From the NCBI GenBank assembly GCA_010093515.1, contig MU001671.1, forward strand, positions 866,808 through 930,807: 64,000 nucleotides of DNA, read 5' to 3'. Source of the stretch: Lineolata rhizophorae. Taxonomy: Eukaryota; Ascomycota; Dothideomycetes; Lineolatales; Lineolataceae. Numbering within the stretch: the stretch's first letter is position 1; every line of letters begins with the position of its first letter. Below the pieces are notes generated by a model. That model was not told the origin of the DNA. It made no database searches and was given only the letters and a program-made list of their open reading frames with translations. The position numbers were made by a program, and so were the translations under genes. Positions 10,852 to 23,154 of this stretch are shown here, one piece after another.

Positions 10852-13084
10852 ATGATGAACCCGCCGCAGACCCCGCGTGATCGCAAGGAGTCTTTCAGCA
10901 ACATTGTTTCCAATATCCCGAGCAACTCCCAGCCACGTTCCTGTGACGAAACCAGTGCCGTTCGCAGCAATACATCACCGCCCGCCGCCGGAAACCATGA
11001 CTCCTCTCCAGAAGCATATAGAAGGACCACCAATGATCCGGACAAGAATCAAAGTCAAGGACGGCAGATGAAAGCTGGAGGGAGTTTAAGAGGCGCGAAG
11101 CGCATCAACTTTTCGCTCGAGTCGGCTCGGTGCCACTCTCTAACCTCCTCTCCTCGCGCTAGTGAGCCGACCAAGCTGCCATTCTCTACAGAGATGGAAA
11201 TCGACAGCTTAAGGCTTCGTAAACTATTGAAAACGATAAACGGCCCTGGACCAACGGAGCCGCCAATAACACGTGCTTCTCTTAGTGAGCTGGATGGAGC
11301 CGCCATCTACCGTAACCCCAAACTGCGACATGACATCAATTTCGACCGCGAGTTGCACTTTCGCCCAAATCTGGATGGAGATAACGGCCGACAGAAAAGG
11401 CTCCAAGCAGAGAAATTCTGGACTATGCTTGTGGCGGAGGTGGAGTTGTACAACATGTTGCACGGTGGAATGTCGTATTCGCGTGTCGAGAGTCTGGGCC
11501 TAGAAGTACAACGAGTTCCGAAGTTGTTCGATGCCGTTAGGGACATCGTGATTACTCTCATTCCTCCGGAGGAACAGACCCGAGTAGAAGAACGGCTGGA
11601 TACCAAGATGTTGATGCAGGCGATCGAACGTGGGGTGTGCGACCTTCTAGCTCTTGCCAGGTGGCTAGCGCAACTTTTGAAGTCGCATTGCGCACCGATG
11701 CGAGACGCTTGGGTGGATAGATTCGTTAGTCGGATGGAAGATGGAGTAGCTCGTAACGATTCTGAGCGCGTTGTTAGCGGGTTGCGCGAACTGCTCGGGA
11801 TTTTGGAGGCGATGAAATTGGTAGGTCGGATTTCCTAATCCATATTATGACTGCTAATCAGGTTAGGATGTTGCAAATCATCAGATTCGGTATCTTCGGG
11901 AACAACTTGTGGCAGAAACCATCAGTTTTGAACAAGCGTACCAGGCTGGCCGGATCCAGCGAAACCGAGTGAACATGGACCAGGCACAGCGCTGGTATTG
12001 CAAAGAACAAGAACCCGTCTCTATGGTTTCTCAAAGTACGACGATAGCCAGAAGAGGAGCAGAATTGTTCACTTCCAGATTGTTGCAAATGGTCCACCAC
12101 GAAAACTTGTCAACTTCCCCTGATACATTTTATTTCGATTGCGAGCGTCTGCATTCGATCCAGTCGGATCTTCTAGACCATGCATACTTCCGAATTTGCT
12201 GGGATGCATTCTGCCGGACTGTTCGGATTTTGAGCCCAAACAATCCTTACATGCCAGGCAGAGAAGTGCTCAAGGCGCTCCGAACAGATCTTACGGCCAT
12301 AGTTGCTCACTCACAACTTTCTAAACGTTGGCCTCGACCATGGCACGATAATATGGCGAACATTTCTCTCGAAATTGTTCGACACGCTTTTCGGTACTGC
12401 GAGATCAGCAAGGAATATGACGAAGAACGACATAGAGCGATCGAGAAGTTCTTGCGAGTGGAACTGAGTTTGCCGAGTGAGCGTTTGCGGTCTGAGCTTA
12501 ATTATATCCAAAAGCTCATCACTCCCGCGGTCATTTCGTGCGTCGTCAACTTCCTAGGGGCTTCCCCAACAGACCTTGTCAACGCGTTCGTTCCCTCGAA
12601 AGGCTCGCCAAATGTTGCTCCAACCTCTCTATTGCACGCTTTATCCCAGGGCCAGGAGGATGAAACCTTCACTATGGAGTACTCGGCTGACGCGATGCGA
12701 CGCCTCGTTCACATAGCTGTTCTCCACTGGAAGGTGTGGGGACCGCTCGTATATCTCGGAAAGCCAGACAGCACTGTAGCGGAGCACGCTACGGCGTCAA
12801 TGCAGGATTCTCTCGGGGCTTCCGGCCATTTGAGCCAGGTCTCTTCGAAGTGGAGTTGCGCTGAGGGAGACATAGTTTCTATCCGGGAAGCCAACTCAAC
12901 GATTGCTGAACTATCCCCGTCTTCGTCCCCCGCATTAGCAGACGACGCGTCTGAGACGATGGATACCAACCCAGGTCCGAACCAGCCTTCCTCGGAGCAT
13001 CAGAGTGGTAATAGCCGTCAGACGCGGTCCTCGGGACCAGGTGGTGGAACTGGATTTGTTCTTTCCAAAAACCAGTCGGGGTGA
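10852..13084 (+). CDS. SOK1: TCP11 / Sok1-family protein
   Basis: This is a T-complex-11 domain protein. Yeast Sok1 suppresses loss of cAMP-dependent protein kinase, so a role in cAMP/PKA signalling is known for the family; the biochemical activity is not known. Two exons (10852-11820, 11867-13084) encode 728 residues. The intron is only 46 nt, with a GCTAATC branch site and TTAG acceptor, and restores AMKLDVANHQIRYLREQL. The first 110 residues are Ser/Pro-rich. The TCP11 region starts at DRELHFRPNLDGDNGRQKR and continues through KFWTMLVAEVELYNML, VPKLFDAVRDIVITLIP, LDTKMLMQAIERGVCDLLAL and LLKSHCAPMRDAWV. It ends near residue 610 in an acidic, Ser-rich low-complexity tail. A second TCP11-domain gene lies at 28-31 kb. 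Confidence 0.85.
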
Positions 13085-13992
13085 AGCAAGCATTCATTTT
13101 CTACCAGTCACAGTTCTTAATGTTAACCGACATGGAGCTGCTCCGAGGAGTGTCATCAGTTTGTTCCTCAGTTTCGAACTTATCCAAATGCAACATTTTC
13201 ATTTGTTTAGACTATGATACCATTCACGTCCCTTGCCTTTCTTCATTTCATCGGTTATCAAGATAACAGAGCGATCTGGTGTCGGTTTTGCATGTTCAAG
13301 CATGAGATGGCGCTCTTGCATGTCCCGTTTTATAGCGATTTGCTTTGCATGTATGGAGTCTTCAGACGAATTTTTGAATCTCAATGCTTTCGTAGTAAGC
13401 CTTTCAATGTGCGGGACTCTTCTTATCGGGTTGTGGCACTGCTCTCGAGCGCTCAAAAAGACCCAGTTACTCGAGTCTGTGATGGGGTCCTATGTAGTGT
13501 CTGAAGGCCGTGTAGGCACGCGCGCCCCATATTGAGATTTGTCCTTCGAAGGAAAAAAAAAACATAAGTTGAAAAAAAAAAAAAGAAATAAAGCCTGCAG
13601 AAGTTTGCAAAGTGGGAGTTGTCGCATGGGTGTGATGCGGTATTTCGAAGATATTTCCCTCACCGATAATGATTACTAACTTTCGCATCGAACCATCCTC
13701 GAATGGGGCGGTGCCGAGCTCAATCCTTAAAAATTGGAAGTGAACTGGTTCGCTCTGCCACACCGTTTGCTTGAGACATAAGAGCAAGCGCACATAGTCC
13801 TCCTATGTTGAATGCATTTTGGAAGTTTGGATGTGACTGACTCGTCGAGCTTCGACAGTTTTGTCATCCACCACCAGCTAGACGATGCGCTTACAGATAA
13901 TAGCGCAACAGCGATTGGCGGCTATAAAATCTAGTAGCTTAACAATAAACTCCGTACTTTATATTATAAAACTTAGGCGCTTCGTGTTCCAC

Positions 13993-14039
13993 GGTTCTAA
14001 AACGATGTATGGTTTTGGAACCCCGGAGTTTGCTCGGGG
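13993..14039 (+). repeat. Two abutting hairpins
   Basis: The arm GGTTCTAAAAC (13993-14003) pairs with GTTTTGGAACC (14012-14022) over 11 bp with one T-G wobble and an 8-nt loop. CCCCG (14021-14025) pairs with CGGGG (14035-14039), sharing two bases with the first stem. It could be a structured RNA, a relic of an inverted-repeat element, or chance. No transcript evidence is available. Confidence 0.4.
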
Positions 14040-14233
14040 AGTGAACCTTACTTGCTGCTAAGTCAGGAGTTCAAGACGGTCTCTCATATATAATACCTCC
14101 TGCCCTGCGCGGACCTCGAGACTCGGCCGAAGGGAAATTGAAGTATGCCGAAATACGAGCTACCGGGAAAGGCAGGTTGAAGGGAAATGTATTAATCAGC
14201 ACATAGTCAGGTGCTAGACGAAGGTATAGAGAG

Positions 14234-14247
14234 CGTAGGTACCTACG
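14234..14247. repeat. 14-bp perfect palindrome
   Basis: CGTAGGTACCTACG reads the same on both strands. AGGTACCT-centred palindromes are common in fungal intergenic DNA; no function is assigned. Confidence 0.5.
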
Positions 14248-16571
14248 TTTCTATCTTAGTGCTATCTAAAATTCGAGGCTGGAAAAGTGTCTTCTTAGGG
14301 ACTGCCTAAATCAACCAATATAGACAATGCATGTCGTGAGCGAAGTCTATCCGCAGGCAGCCGCAGTCGCGACGCATTCGCCTCGCTCTCGAAGTCTTGG
14401 CGTCCGACAAGGCGAGCTGTGGCAATCTCGATAGCCACATACGGCCTCCAGTAGCCTTGCTGCCACCATTTACCGGAATCGAACATTCATCTTTGGGGCC
14501 TTGAAGACACGTTGCTCTGAGCGAAGGCATCATAGAATGAAGCGCAGGCACGCACGTTGTCGTCGTCAGCAGTGGTGGCGACGGCATGCTTTAGCTGTGG
14601 GCGACCTACATAGGTGTGGCGCGTGTTCGTTTCGGTGCACTTCTTTGTCGTGACTGGCTAGGTACGGAGTTTCAGAGACCGACCTAAAAGCTCGGATACT
14701 AGTTACAACCGCGGCGTAGGTAAAGTCGCCACCAGCACAGCCTTCGGCTGAAGTGCCGCGAGTTTGTGCCGCCGAGGTAAGGGCCCGCCGCCGGCTTTCC
14801 CCGAAACCGCTAGCCATGCGGGCGGAACCGAGGGGCCAGGAAGTGTTCAGGAACGAAGTTTGTGAGACTGCCGACGCGCTCGCTTGCAATGGGAACGTGC
14901 GTTGTCGTTGCCTATTGAAAGAGATCTCTGTGGCCCGTGTCTGTAGATCAGATGCGCTAGCAATTAGGCGAGCATGAAAGAGTGGCGCAGCAGCCTAATC
15001 AGGTAATTTTGATGTGCGAGGACAATGAAGACTGATATTATTAGAACAGGGAGCAGGAATTTCGATGGGAGATGCGCTGGGCGGACAATGTATGCTCGCG
15101 GTATAGATCATCGTCCTACGACTCCCACGAGGCCTGATGTGGTCTTGGATTTATTGGCGCCGCGTAAGTTCCTGGATCGTCTCAACCAGAGTCCCTACCA
15201 GGACCCTGCATGCCGCAGAGGAGGTTGCTCCGGCATTCAAGGCGACCGACGATCGCTTGCGCTTCCAGTACTAAGTGCCGTAAAAAGGCGTAGAATAGAC
15301 ATCCCTCTGTAGTGGAAACGTATGCTAGTAGCCTAGGACTTTCGGGATCATTTTCTAGTCGCATTAATTGTATCTTGACGTTGATTTTATTGTTTCATCC
15401 CAATTTCCCGTTTACGTGCTGCACACGTGCGCGCCAGGTGCGGTCTACAATCTCGTTGTACGTGCAGATTCATGTGCACTGCTGGACTTGGGTTTGTGTG
15501 AATGCAAAAGGGTGCAGGTTGAGGCAGGCTCTGATAAGGAGCATGCGTTCTAGACTTCATCTACGGAGTAGACTTCATGTTCTTCAAGTCGGGCAGCGGT
15601 GCTTGTAGGGCCGCCGCTAAGATAGGTATGGAATAGGTGAAAATGTACGTGGGTGTGATGGGCGTAGGACGCGACGGAAGGCTGCATGGCCAAGGGGCAT
15701 GTCGACACCTCTCTGGCAATAAGACCCCGAGGAAATAGCGGTGGTGAACCGGGGCTGGCGAAAGCCAGTGCTGCTACGGGAAGATCTCCTGCAGGACCAT
15801 GTCATTGGCAGAAGTTAGTGCTGCTGATTGGTCCTCCCGCATGTACCGCGCGCAGCCGAGAGCGTCTGGGCCGCGGGTCGATACCGCACGGGACAGGGGG
15901 ATGTTTGCCACCTCCACATACCGTTGGATAAGGGTCCTCCTGCACTGGGCGAAAACAGGGCAGCTAAGCGAGTGTCGGGCCTACACGGTGCGTCGTTGGG
16001 GAGCTTCTCAACAATCGAAAATAGAAAGCCCTGGCAATCCAGAGGTCGATCAATACACTGGCGCAGACCAGTTATCGCTATTGACCACGCGGCGATTCCC
16101 CGTCAACGCGTTTATCATTCACCTCGCCTGTGGCAGTGGAACGCCGAGCGCGTGCCATGGAACGCGGCAGAAACTGTACATAGGGCTTCCCTGGTAGCTG
16201 GGTACGGACGGACCCCGCGCGGCATCGGTAGATCTTGTGGCACCGAGTCGGCACTGCTGTGGCTAGTGAGTCTTGCCGCCGTGGCTCGGTAGGAAGCGCG
16301 GCGACTTCATTGGCGGGTGTGGACGCGAGCCGAGGAGCCGAGGAAGTGTGTTGTCAAGTTGAACTGGCTGGGGTGGGCAAAAATTTTGCTTCGGCATGCA
16401 GCTGCGCCTCTATTGGGCATCTCCTCGGCCTAGATCTGCGCAACGCATGTCTAGGTAGAAGAGTTCTCGGCCAGGCCCTGCCCAACGAAAGAGTGTCGCC
16501 CGGCCGGTTCCGACAGCCAGCCGAGGAGCGCTAGCACCAAGCGGGTCACGCTAGCCGGCCGGCTTGCGACG

Positions 16572-16611
16572 GTCCAGCAGCGTCCAGCAGCGTCCAGCCG
16601 CGCCCAGCCCT
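16572..16611 (+). repeat. Short 10-bp tandem repeat
   Basis: The unit GTCCAGCAGC occurs twice exactly, then as two diverged copies (GTCCAGCCGC, GCCCAGCCC). It lies in gene-free GC-rich DNA. Confidence 0.6.
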
Positions 16612-18204
16612 ATGGACCGTGTTCCACGAGGGCACAGCCTCAGCCACTGCAGCCGCCCGCATGCGGGCGCTCCAGTCTCGCTCCTTCCCGTCGTGCGTCC
16701 CCCTGAGCAGCCCGGAAGCCATTGCCCAAAGCGCACAAGCGATAAGTCCCCATGCGCTGGAACCTTTCGAGTAGGGCCCCGAATCTTGGGCCGCACAGTC
16801 TATCCAGCATTCACACCTCGAAATGCGACGCCAGTCAACCGTCGTCAATCTTCTGCATGGCACAGGGGCTCGCGGACCTCGCGATCGAGCGGCCACGCCG
16901 GGTGTGCGTAGCAGCTGCGACGCTGTACAATCTTTCAACGAGACTCCTTCTTGTCGTCCAGTTTCATCGGCGCGGTGGCGTGGGCTGGGATGCTACGGCA
17001 TGCAAGTTGAAGAGCTCAGCTAGGGTGCCGGCGTTCAACCTGCTATGGCCGACGGACACAACCCAAGCAGAGCTCCTTAGCCCGGAAGCCCAACCACTCC
17101 GGGCATCGGTTCGTCGGTTGAACAGTCTCCCGCTCAGCTGACTACGTACGCGGACGCGTATTCTCTAAGAAGGCGTGGACGGGGGCGTAGAGGACCTACT
17201 CTAAGACGCGCTGTTGACAGCGCCGATTTCGCTTGGACTATCAGTATTTGGATATCGAAGCATGCTGCCCTCGTTACCTATTTTGGCCATATTCACCCAG
17301 GCCACAATGTAGTGAAATGATACAGTGCTCCGCGCTTTCGGAGCGGCCTACATTTGCTGTCGTGACCTCAGCTGTTATGAGTTTGAGTTAGGTCCCATGG
17401 TACATAGAGCGCAGAAAGGCACTTCACCTCGTTAACGGGCATTCGGTTCCTTAGCTGACAAAGGCTTCCGGGTGCCGGCTCCGAGGCTCACGCGACGCAT
17501 CGTCGGAGCGGGTGTCTCTGTAGGCACCTGACCAGCGGGCCATATGGCCGCGACCGGCCGAAAGACGGGGCGGGGTGTGGCGCAGCTCGCGGGGTTACCT
17601 AAGGGAGTAATGTTGGCTCGGAGCGTAACTTTTCCGGCGCGCGGTTGCGGGTAAGATCTGCGTTCCCGGCATCTGAGACGTCCAAGTCGATTTCGCGATG
17701 GAACGCTTTTGCTGCCATTATTTTTGGTAGAGGTAGATCGCAACAGGGCGGTAGGGATGTCGGATCTAGCGGGCGGCCGCGGGGCAGGCACTGCGCTTGG
17801 CGGACAGGCTTCGGCGTCAGCGAGGGTCTGCATTAGCGCGCAAGCCAGGGCGCCGGGCGCAAGCCGGGCATTGTTTTCTAGAATGCCCGCCGGCACTCAC
17901 ACTGGCGACGTCATAGCCGGGCGGGAATATGTAGAAAAAGACTTTCGCTCTTTGTTCGGGCTTTGAACACTCATAACTAAGCCATATCCCGCGGTCCATC
18001 TACTCTTACTTCAAACACCAGCACGCTCGCTTTTTTCTCTGCTCGCCATTACTCATCGCTTCAAATCCGCGCGTGCTCCGGTTGTCGGACGAACGATACC
18101 TCCGCCGGCTGCGCCCGGATTCTAGCCTTCGTCTGCATACCATTGCCGATTACGTATTGCCGTTCGGCCCGGCCGCTCATGTCACTCTAAAAAATCCGCT
18201 TTAG

Positions 18205-18225
18205 TATATATAACCATTTGCCACA
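18205..18225 (+). promoter_or_regulatory. TATA-like box and PACE-like element before the Rpn4-like gene
   Basis: TATATATAA at 18205-18213 is followed by TTTGCCACA at 18217-18225, about 37 bases before the start codon. The reverse complement TGTGGCAAA matches 8 of 9 bases of the proteasome control element GGTGGCAAA that yeast Rpn4 binds. Function is inferred only, and the position this close to the ATG may be in the leader. Confidence 0.3.
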
Positions 18226-18261
18226 CCCCGTCACCCACCCACCACTCCCGCCTACCACGCA

Positions 18262-18462
18262 ATGCTAGCCTGTCAGCCGCACGAACAAAACGTCGACACC
18301 GCTCACCGCTACGGCTACACAACATACCTGCCTTCGCCTTCACAGCTGCCCTCGGACATTGCTTTGTTCGACGCCCTGCCCAGCGCATCGCTGCCTGCAC
18401 CCGCCACGGCCACTGCAGCGACTGACTTCGGCAACGAAAAGCTGGTCCGCGCCTTTATCGCA

Positions 18463-18498
<36 letters not shown>

Positions 18499-20514
18499 GC
18501 GCAGTACATGAACAACCTCGACGTCGAGGGTCCCGCGATCCGGATCCACCAGTCGACGCCGGTCCCTCCGCAGGTCGGTGGCGCCTTCCATCCGCACATG
18601 CTTGTGGACAACGACAACTGGCAAACGCTTGATGGCAGCGGCAGCCACAGCCCGGCGAGCGTGAATGCGTCGTCACCGTATCGGCGCAGCCGCTCACACC
18701 AGCGCCTGCCGTCCTCTTCCTCGGTCGGCTCGAACTCGCCACAGTTTACCGGCAGTCACGCGACCACATATTCGCGCCTCGCCAACCCCAACCTGTCGCC
18801 GGCCAGCAGCAAGTTTGACTCATCGTCATATTCCGCTGACGAAACGCCGCGGGTGTTCACGAATCAACATCACCTACCGACGCCCACGCACACGCCTACT
18901 TCAGACTCTTTCCTCGCGACCTCCTTTCCGCACTTCAACTCCCAGAACAACAACTTCGATCCTGCCATGAACCCGAGCAACTTCCCAGCGATAAAACATG
19001 GCTACGCAGAGCATGGCATGGACGGCGACGACAGGTCGGCCTTCGCCTCTGCTAGGCATTCGGTGTCTAGCTTTGGAGGACACGACACTCCGGCGACGCC
19101 GCACACCGCCAACGAGGAGGATATTCCGGACAACTTCAAGATGCCTCCTAACGGTGAGACTGTCGCGCTTAATATCGATAGCTGGATGGATGATTACTTA
19201 CGATTCGATGACGATGCAGACTTGATGCGCCCTGGCCACCCGAAGCTCGAGAGGACCATCACGGACGTTTACAGCGATGAACTCTACAACCCTCCAAGTC
19301 AACCCGCGCAAATGTCGCAGATGTCGCAGCAACAAGCTCCTACGAATGCGCATCTGTCTCCATACCGTCGCAATTTCGTCGGGGAGATGCTTCAAGCTGC
19401 GCACAAGGCCCGGTCGCAGTCGCCTACCGCTTCTGCGTCGAGGGCAGTATCGCCCTTCCGCCCAGGTTCGCGGTATGGGTCTGACTCCCAGAACGCTCGT
19501 ATGGGACCTTCGCAACAGGCGAGGACTCAAGAGAAGACGGAGGCAGATACGAGACCCTTTAGGCACCAGCAGACCGAGCTTGGCCAGCCCAAGACGATTT
19601 CTCCCAAGGACGCGATGTTGGAGTACCATGAGCCGGACGATGAGTCATCGAAGATGTCGCTGTTTCCAGAGGGTTCAAGCAGTTTCGATCCGCAGTACGC
19701 CGGTGGCGAACAATTTCAGGCCGCCAATCACAGCAGTTACGATCAGCCAGGCAATGGTTTTGGAGGCCTAGATGCTACACAGACCGTGCCGTGGACTACC
19801 GCCCAGCCGCCATCGTCAACTTTTGCAACCGCGCCCGGCACCCCGGCGTCGCAGTCGACTTTCAATTTTGCTTCGCCGGCAGTTGCCGGCGCTATGCAAG
19901 GCATTGCGTTTTCGCAGCCACAACAGCAATTTCGCACTCCTTCTGCCCTTCCTTCCGCTTCCGCCGAACAAACTCCCGATTTCCCGGCGCACCTGACCTC
20001 GATGGATTCCAGCGCTAGCGAAGCCGGCCCCGACAATTCAAACCATGGCAACTTACAGCGTCCGTCCGCGCCTACGGCAGATACGGGCACTTATACCTGC
20101 ACCTATCATGGCTGCACACTGCGCTTCGATACGCCTAATAAGCTGCAGCGTCATAAGAAGGACGCGCACCGGCAGAATCCGCCGATTCATCAGCCGATTT
20201 CGTACACGCCAGGCGTCGGCTCTGGTATGACGTCAGCCGAGCTCGCTGCAAGAAACAGTCAAGCGGGTCCGCACAAATGTGAGCGCATCAACCCGACTAC
20301 GGGGAAGCCATGTAACGTCGTCTTTTCTCGGCCGTACGACTTGACACGACACGAAGACACAATCCACAACGCGCGAAAGCAGAAGGTTAGATGCGCACTG
20401 TGCGTCGAAGACAAAACGTTTTCGCGCAACGATGCTCTTACGAGGCACATGCGGGTCGTACATCCAGACGTCGACTTCCCTGGGAAGCATCGTCGGCGCG
20501 GCGCGCGAGAATGA
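18262..20514 (+). CDS. RPN4: C2H2 zinc-finger transcription factor, Rpn4-like
   Basis: This is a single-exon, 750-residue protein. The C-terminal finger block resembles yeast Rpn4, the activator of proteasome genes. A classical finger occurs at about 612-637 (CTYHGCTLRFDTPNKLQRH). A long-spaced one at about 672-702 (KCERINPTTGKPC, then FSRPYDLTRHEDTIH) is followed by one at about 710-735 (CALC, then KTFSRNDALTRHMRVVH). The tail is basic. The rest is long, disordered, Ser/Pro/Gln-rich sequence with a 12-Gln run, as expected of an activation region. No intron is needed. The symbol rests on the long-spaced second finger and the FSRPYDLTRH and FSRNDALTRH motifs, not on a search. Another fungal C2H2 regulator is possible. 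Confidence 0.72.
18463..18498 (+). repeat. CAG/CAA repeat encoding 12 glutamines
   Basis: Twelve consecutive Gln codons mix CAG and CAA, near residue 68 of the Rpn4-like protein. The mixed codons suggest selection for the peptide rather than a fresh microsatellite slip. Confidence 0.9.
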
Positions 20515-23154
20515 GTGCTGAATTTCCTCGATTGCTATTGGTTCAGCTTGCGAATACAATGCAAGGTTTCGCAAAACGACCAGTCGCTTTTATCTCGCGG
20601 GCGAGCCAATTGCGATTCAAAATGGAGTTTCTACCGGGTTCAAAATATCTACGGGAATCAGGCTAGCGTTTCCTTGTGTCCAATTTCTGTATCAGTCTAT
20701 GGTGGATGTAATTTCATTATTTTCCATTCAGTTATTCTTACTACTTTCCTTATTTCATTTCGAAAGTCTCCGCCATTTTCTACCGCAGGATACTTGTAAT
20801 ATCTTGTCCTTTCCTCAAAGGTTGTTTTACTCTGGCTGTAGACTACTCAGGGGCTTAAGCCGGTGTTTTTCTCGGGTCTTGTTATGATGAGATGAGTTAG
20901 GGATTGAGCGAATCGACGTTACGTATTTCCGTGCTTTCCTTCTGCTAGCCTAGGCCGATATCTTATGGGCTATTGTGTTTTAATGCCGCAAAAGCGTGCA
21001 AATGACCATAGATTCGGCTTTGGCAAAATCGGGGTGCCTGTATAGTAGTGTCATGGCTTTTCTCCTTGGGGAATTACGCACGTTGCTGTTTCGTATTTTC
21101 GGGTCAAACTAGATCTCCATAGTTCCTTGAGATCCATGGTTGCTCTTCAAAGAGCCCATGGTCGTTAATTGGTTGCGCCTATTTTTTTTTGCTCTCCGTA
21201 TTTCTCAAGCGTGCTGTCCCTAAACTGCAAAATTCCACACGAAAGTCCAGAATGCGAAAATGTACCCATTGCGCCACGGTCTGTTTTATTGTCGTCATTT
21301 TGCTGCGTCAAAGCCGAAAAAAAAGATTTTTCGTTGGCTTTTAGTTTTGCTATTTCCTTGATTTCTATATCCAAGTATGATGCTTTCTATATCCTTGCTC
21401 GCGTTTCATCCTACCTTCATCAGTTTTGCCTGTCTGCTGATTATATCCTGACGTTGGACGTTCCGCTCGGCGTGATCGGCATGACGTGATGGCGCGGTCG
21501 CTCCACGTTGTGCGGGACCCCTTCGCGGCGGGGCTCGCGACGCGAGTGGGGCCTAGTCCTTGACGCTAAGACGATCGCAACCGCCAGCGGGTTCCGCACT
21601 TCCGCGCCAAAGAGACGGCATCGGTCCCCATCTCCGACGTCATGTGCGGGGATCAGGGAAATTAAGATTCGAACACCTGAGGTGTTCGATTCCATCTGCG
21701 GGAAGTCGGGACGTCGCTATTTGTCGCTGATATGTATTTGTACGATGATCTGGGCGGTAATGGCGGGGCCACATCAGGGAGGATCGGTCGGACGCATCGC
21801 TGGCGCAAAGTAATATCGAGATGCGAATGACGAATTCGCTGTACGGATCGAGATTTGACCATTAGACTAATGGCGATGGATGGGCCGAAAACGAAGGAGT
21901 AGTCGGGGCGTGGGCGACGCAACATGGTTTCATGCGGTTGAATATGCGAGATACCTATGTACGATTACGGACTTCGGGGATTGAGCAATGTTGCTTCCCA
22001 TGTATCGAGTAAGGCTTTCTCCTTCAGCAATGCGATCAGCGCGCTCCCGAAACGGGTGGAGCATCGTTTTTCTCACTCTTAGCCTTTTGATCTGCCGAAT
22101 TAGTAAAGTAGGCAATTTAATCGTTCCTAATCTGCCTTGGTATCTGATGCCCTATCACGAGAAGTCGCGCCCAGGACCGTCCGCAGATGCACGGCTTGTC
22201 TGGACCCGGTTGATTTTCGAGCACTTGCGATGTCGGAAGCGATGTACACGTTCGTGTAGCAAAGGCGCGGAATTCGTACGCCCGAATCATGGGACATTAT
22301 CAAGCTCTTAAGGCCTCGTGTCAGGCTTAGTGAGAGAGAGATTGGATGGCCGACTGGGTCGCCGGTTGAAGGCATAGATACGTGGAATTAAGCAGTCAGC
22401 AGTGTTTCACTTTCTGCATTGGCATCATGTCTGCTCGTCTCGGCTGATACTCCGTGATGTGCGTATATACATACAACACCAATACAACATTGTGTAGTGA
22501 CCAACCATTTTCTACTCAACCTATATTTGGTGAGCGCCGACTACCGTGATACGCCCCTGTGAGCCGTGCAACATCGTCATGCAATGTCATCGGATCTGGA
22601 CCCATCGGAGTACTAATTCACTATACACACAAACCATCCAAAGCATCTTTATACGTTTTCAGTAATTTTTCATTTTTGTCTTTCCACGAGCACGGCGCAC
22701 GGAAGCCGACGCGAAATGCCCCGGTTGCGGAATTAGTCCCGAGCCAACCATGCCGCTGGACTTGGACATTTCACAGCTTGTCTTGACCGCGCCTGGTTTC
22801 CGCATTAACGCCCTTCTTTACGATATGCCGGAGCCGCAACACCGGAATTAGTCCGAATGTGTCTGTATGTGGAATTGGCGCTATAGCTGAAATGCCTTTC
22901 TTTTACGCGTCTAAAATGCAGGCAGTCCGCCTGCTGAGAGCGCCGGGCTCCAGCAGCGCAAGCCACAGCAAGTTTACGACGCATCTGTCCAGCGCGCAAG
23001 TGGTTACCTACGCCTGCGTCTCTCAGCCTCAACCTCAGCCTCAGCTTTCAATTCGGCCCGAGGCGGGCTGAGCCGGGTCCATACGTACATACCGGGTACC
23101 CTACACTTGATTACCCTCCGCGCTACCGTAAGTACGCACTCCCGATCCCGGGGT
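20515..23154. other. Gene-free stretch between two convergent genes
   Basis: This 2.6 kb separates the convergent Rpn4-like and MED18 genes. A 10-bp inverted repeat lies at 21669-21689. A CCTCAG/CCTCAA six-base run occurs at about 23024-23044. No coding sequence is recognised on either strand. Confidence 0.45.
21669..21689. repeat. Short inverted repeat
   Basis: TCGAACACCT and AGGTGTTCGA form exact 10-bp arms around a single G. It is a candidate binding site for a dimeric regulator or a chance palindrome. Confidence 0.5.

Larger units (their letters stand above)
13085..18261. other. Gene-free stretch of 5.2 kb
   Basis: No gene is recognised. It contains A-runs at 13553-13562 and 13572-13584, paired hairpins at 13993-14039, a 14-bp palindrome at 14234-14247, a 10-bp tandem repeat at 16572-16611 and a CACGTG at 15424-15429. 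Frames of 60-150 codons on both strands look random. The right half is GC-rich. The last 70 bases form the promoter of the next gene. Confidence 0.45.

Noticed and set aside
15904-15912. Exact inverted PACE sequence TTTGCCACC
   Set aside because: It is 2.3 kb upstream of the nearest gene with no promoter context; one 9-mer match in 64 kb is expected fairly often by chance.
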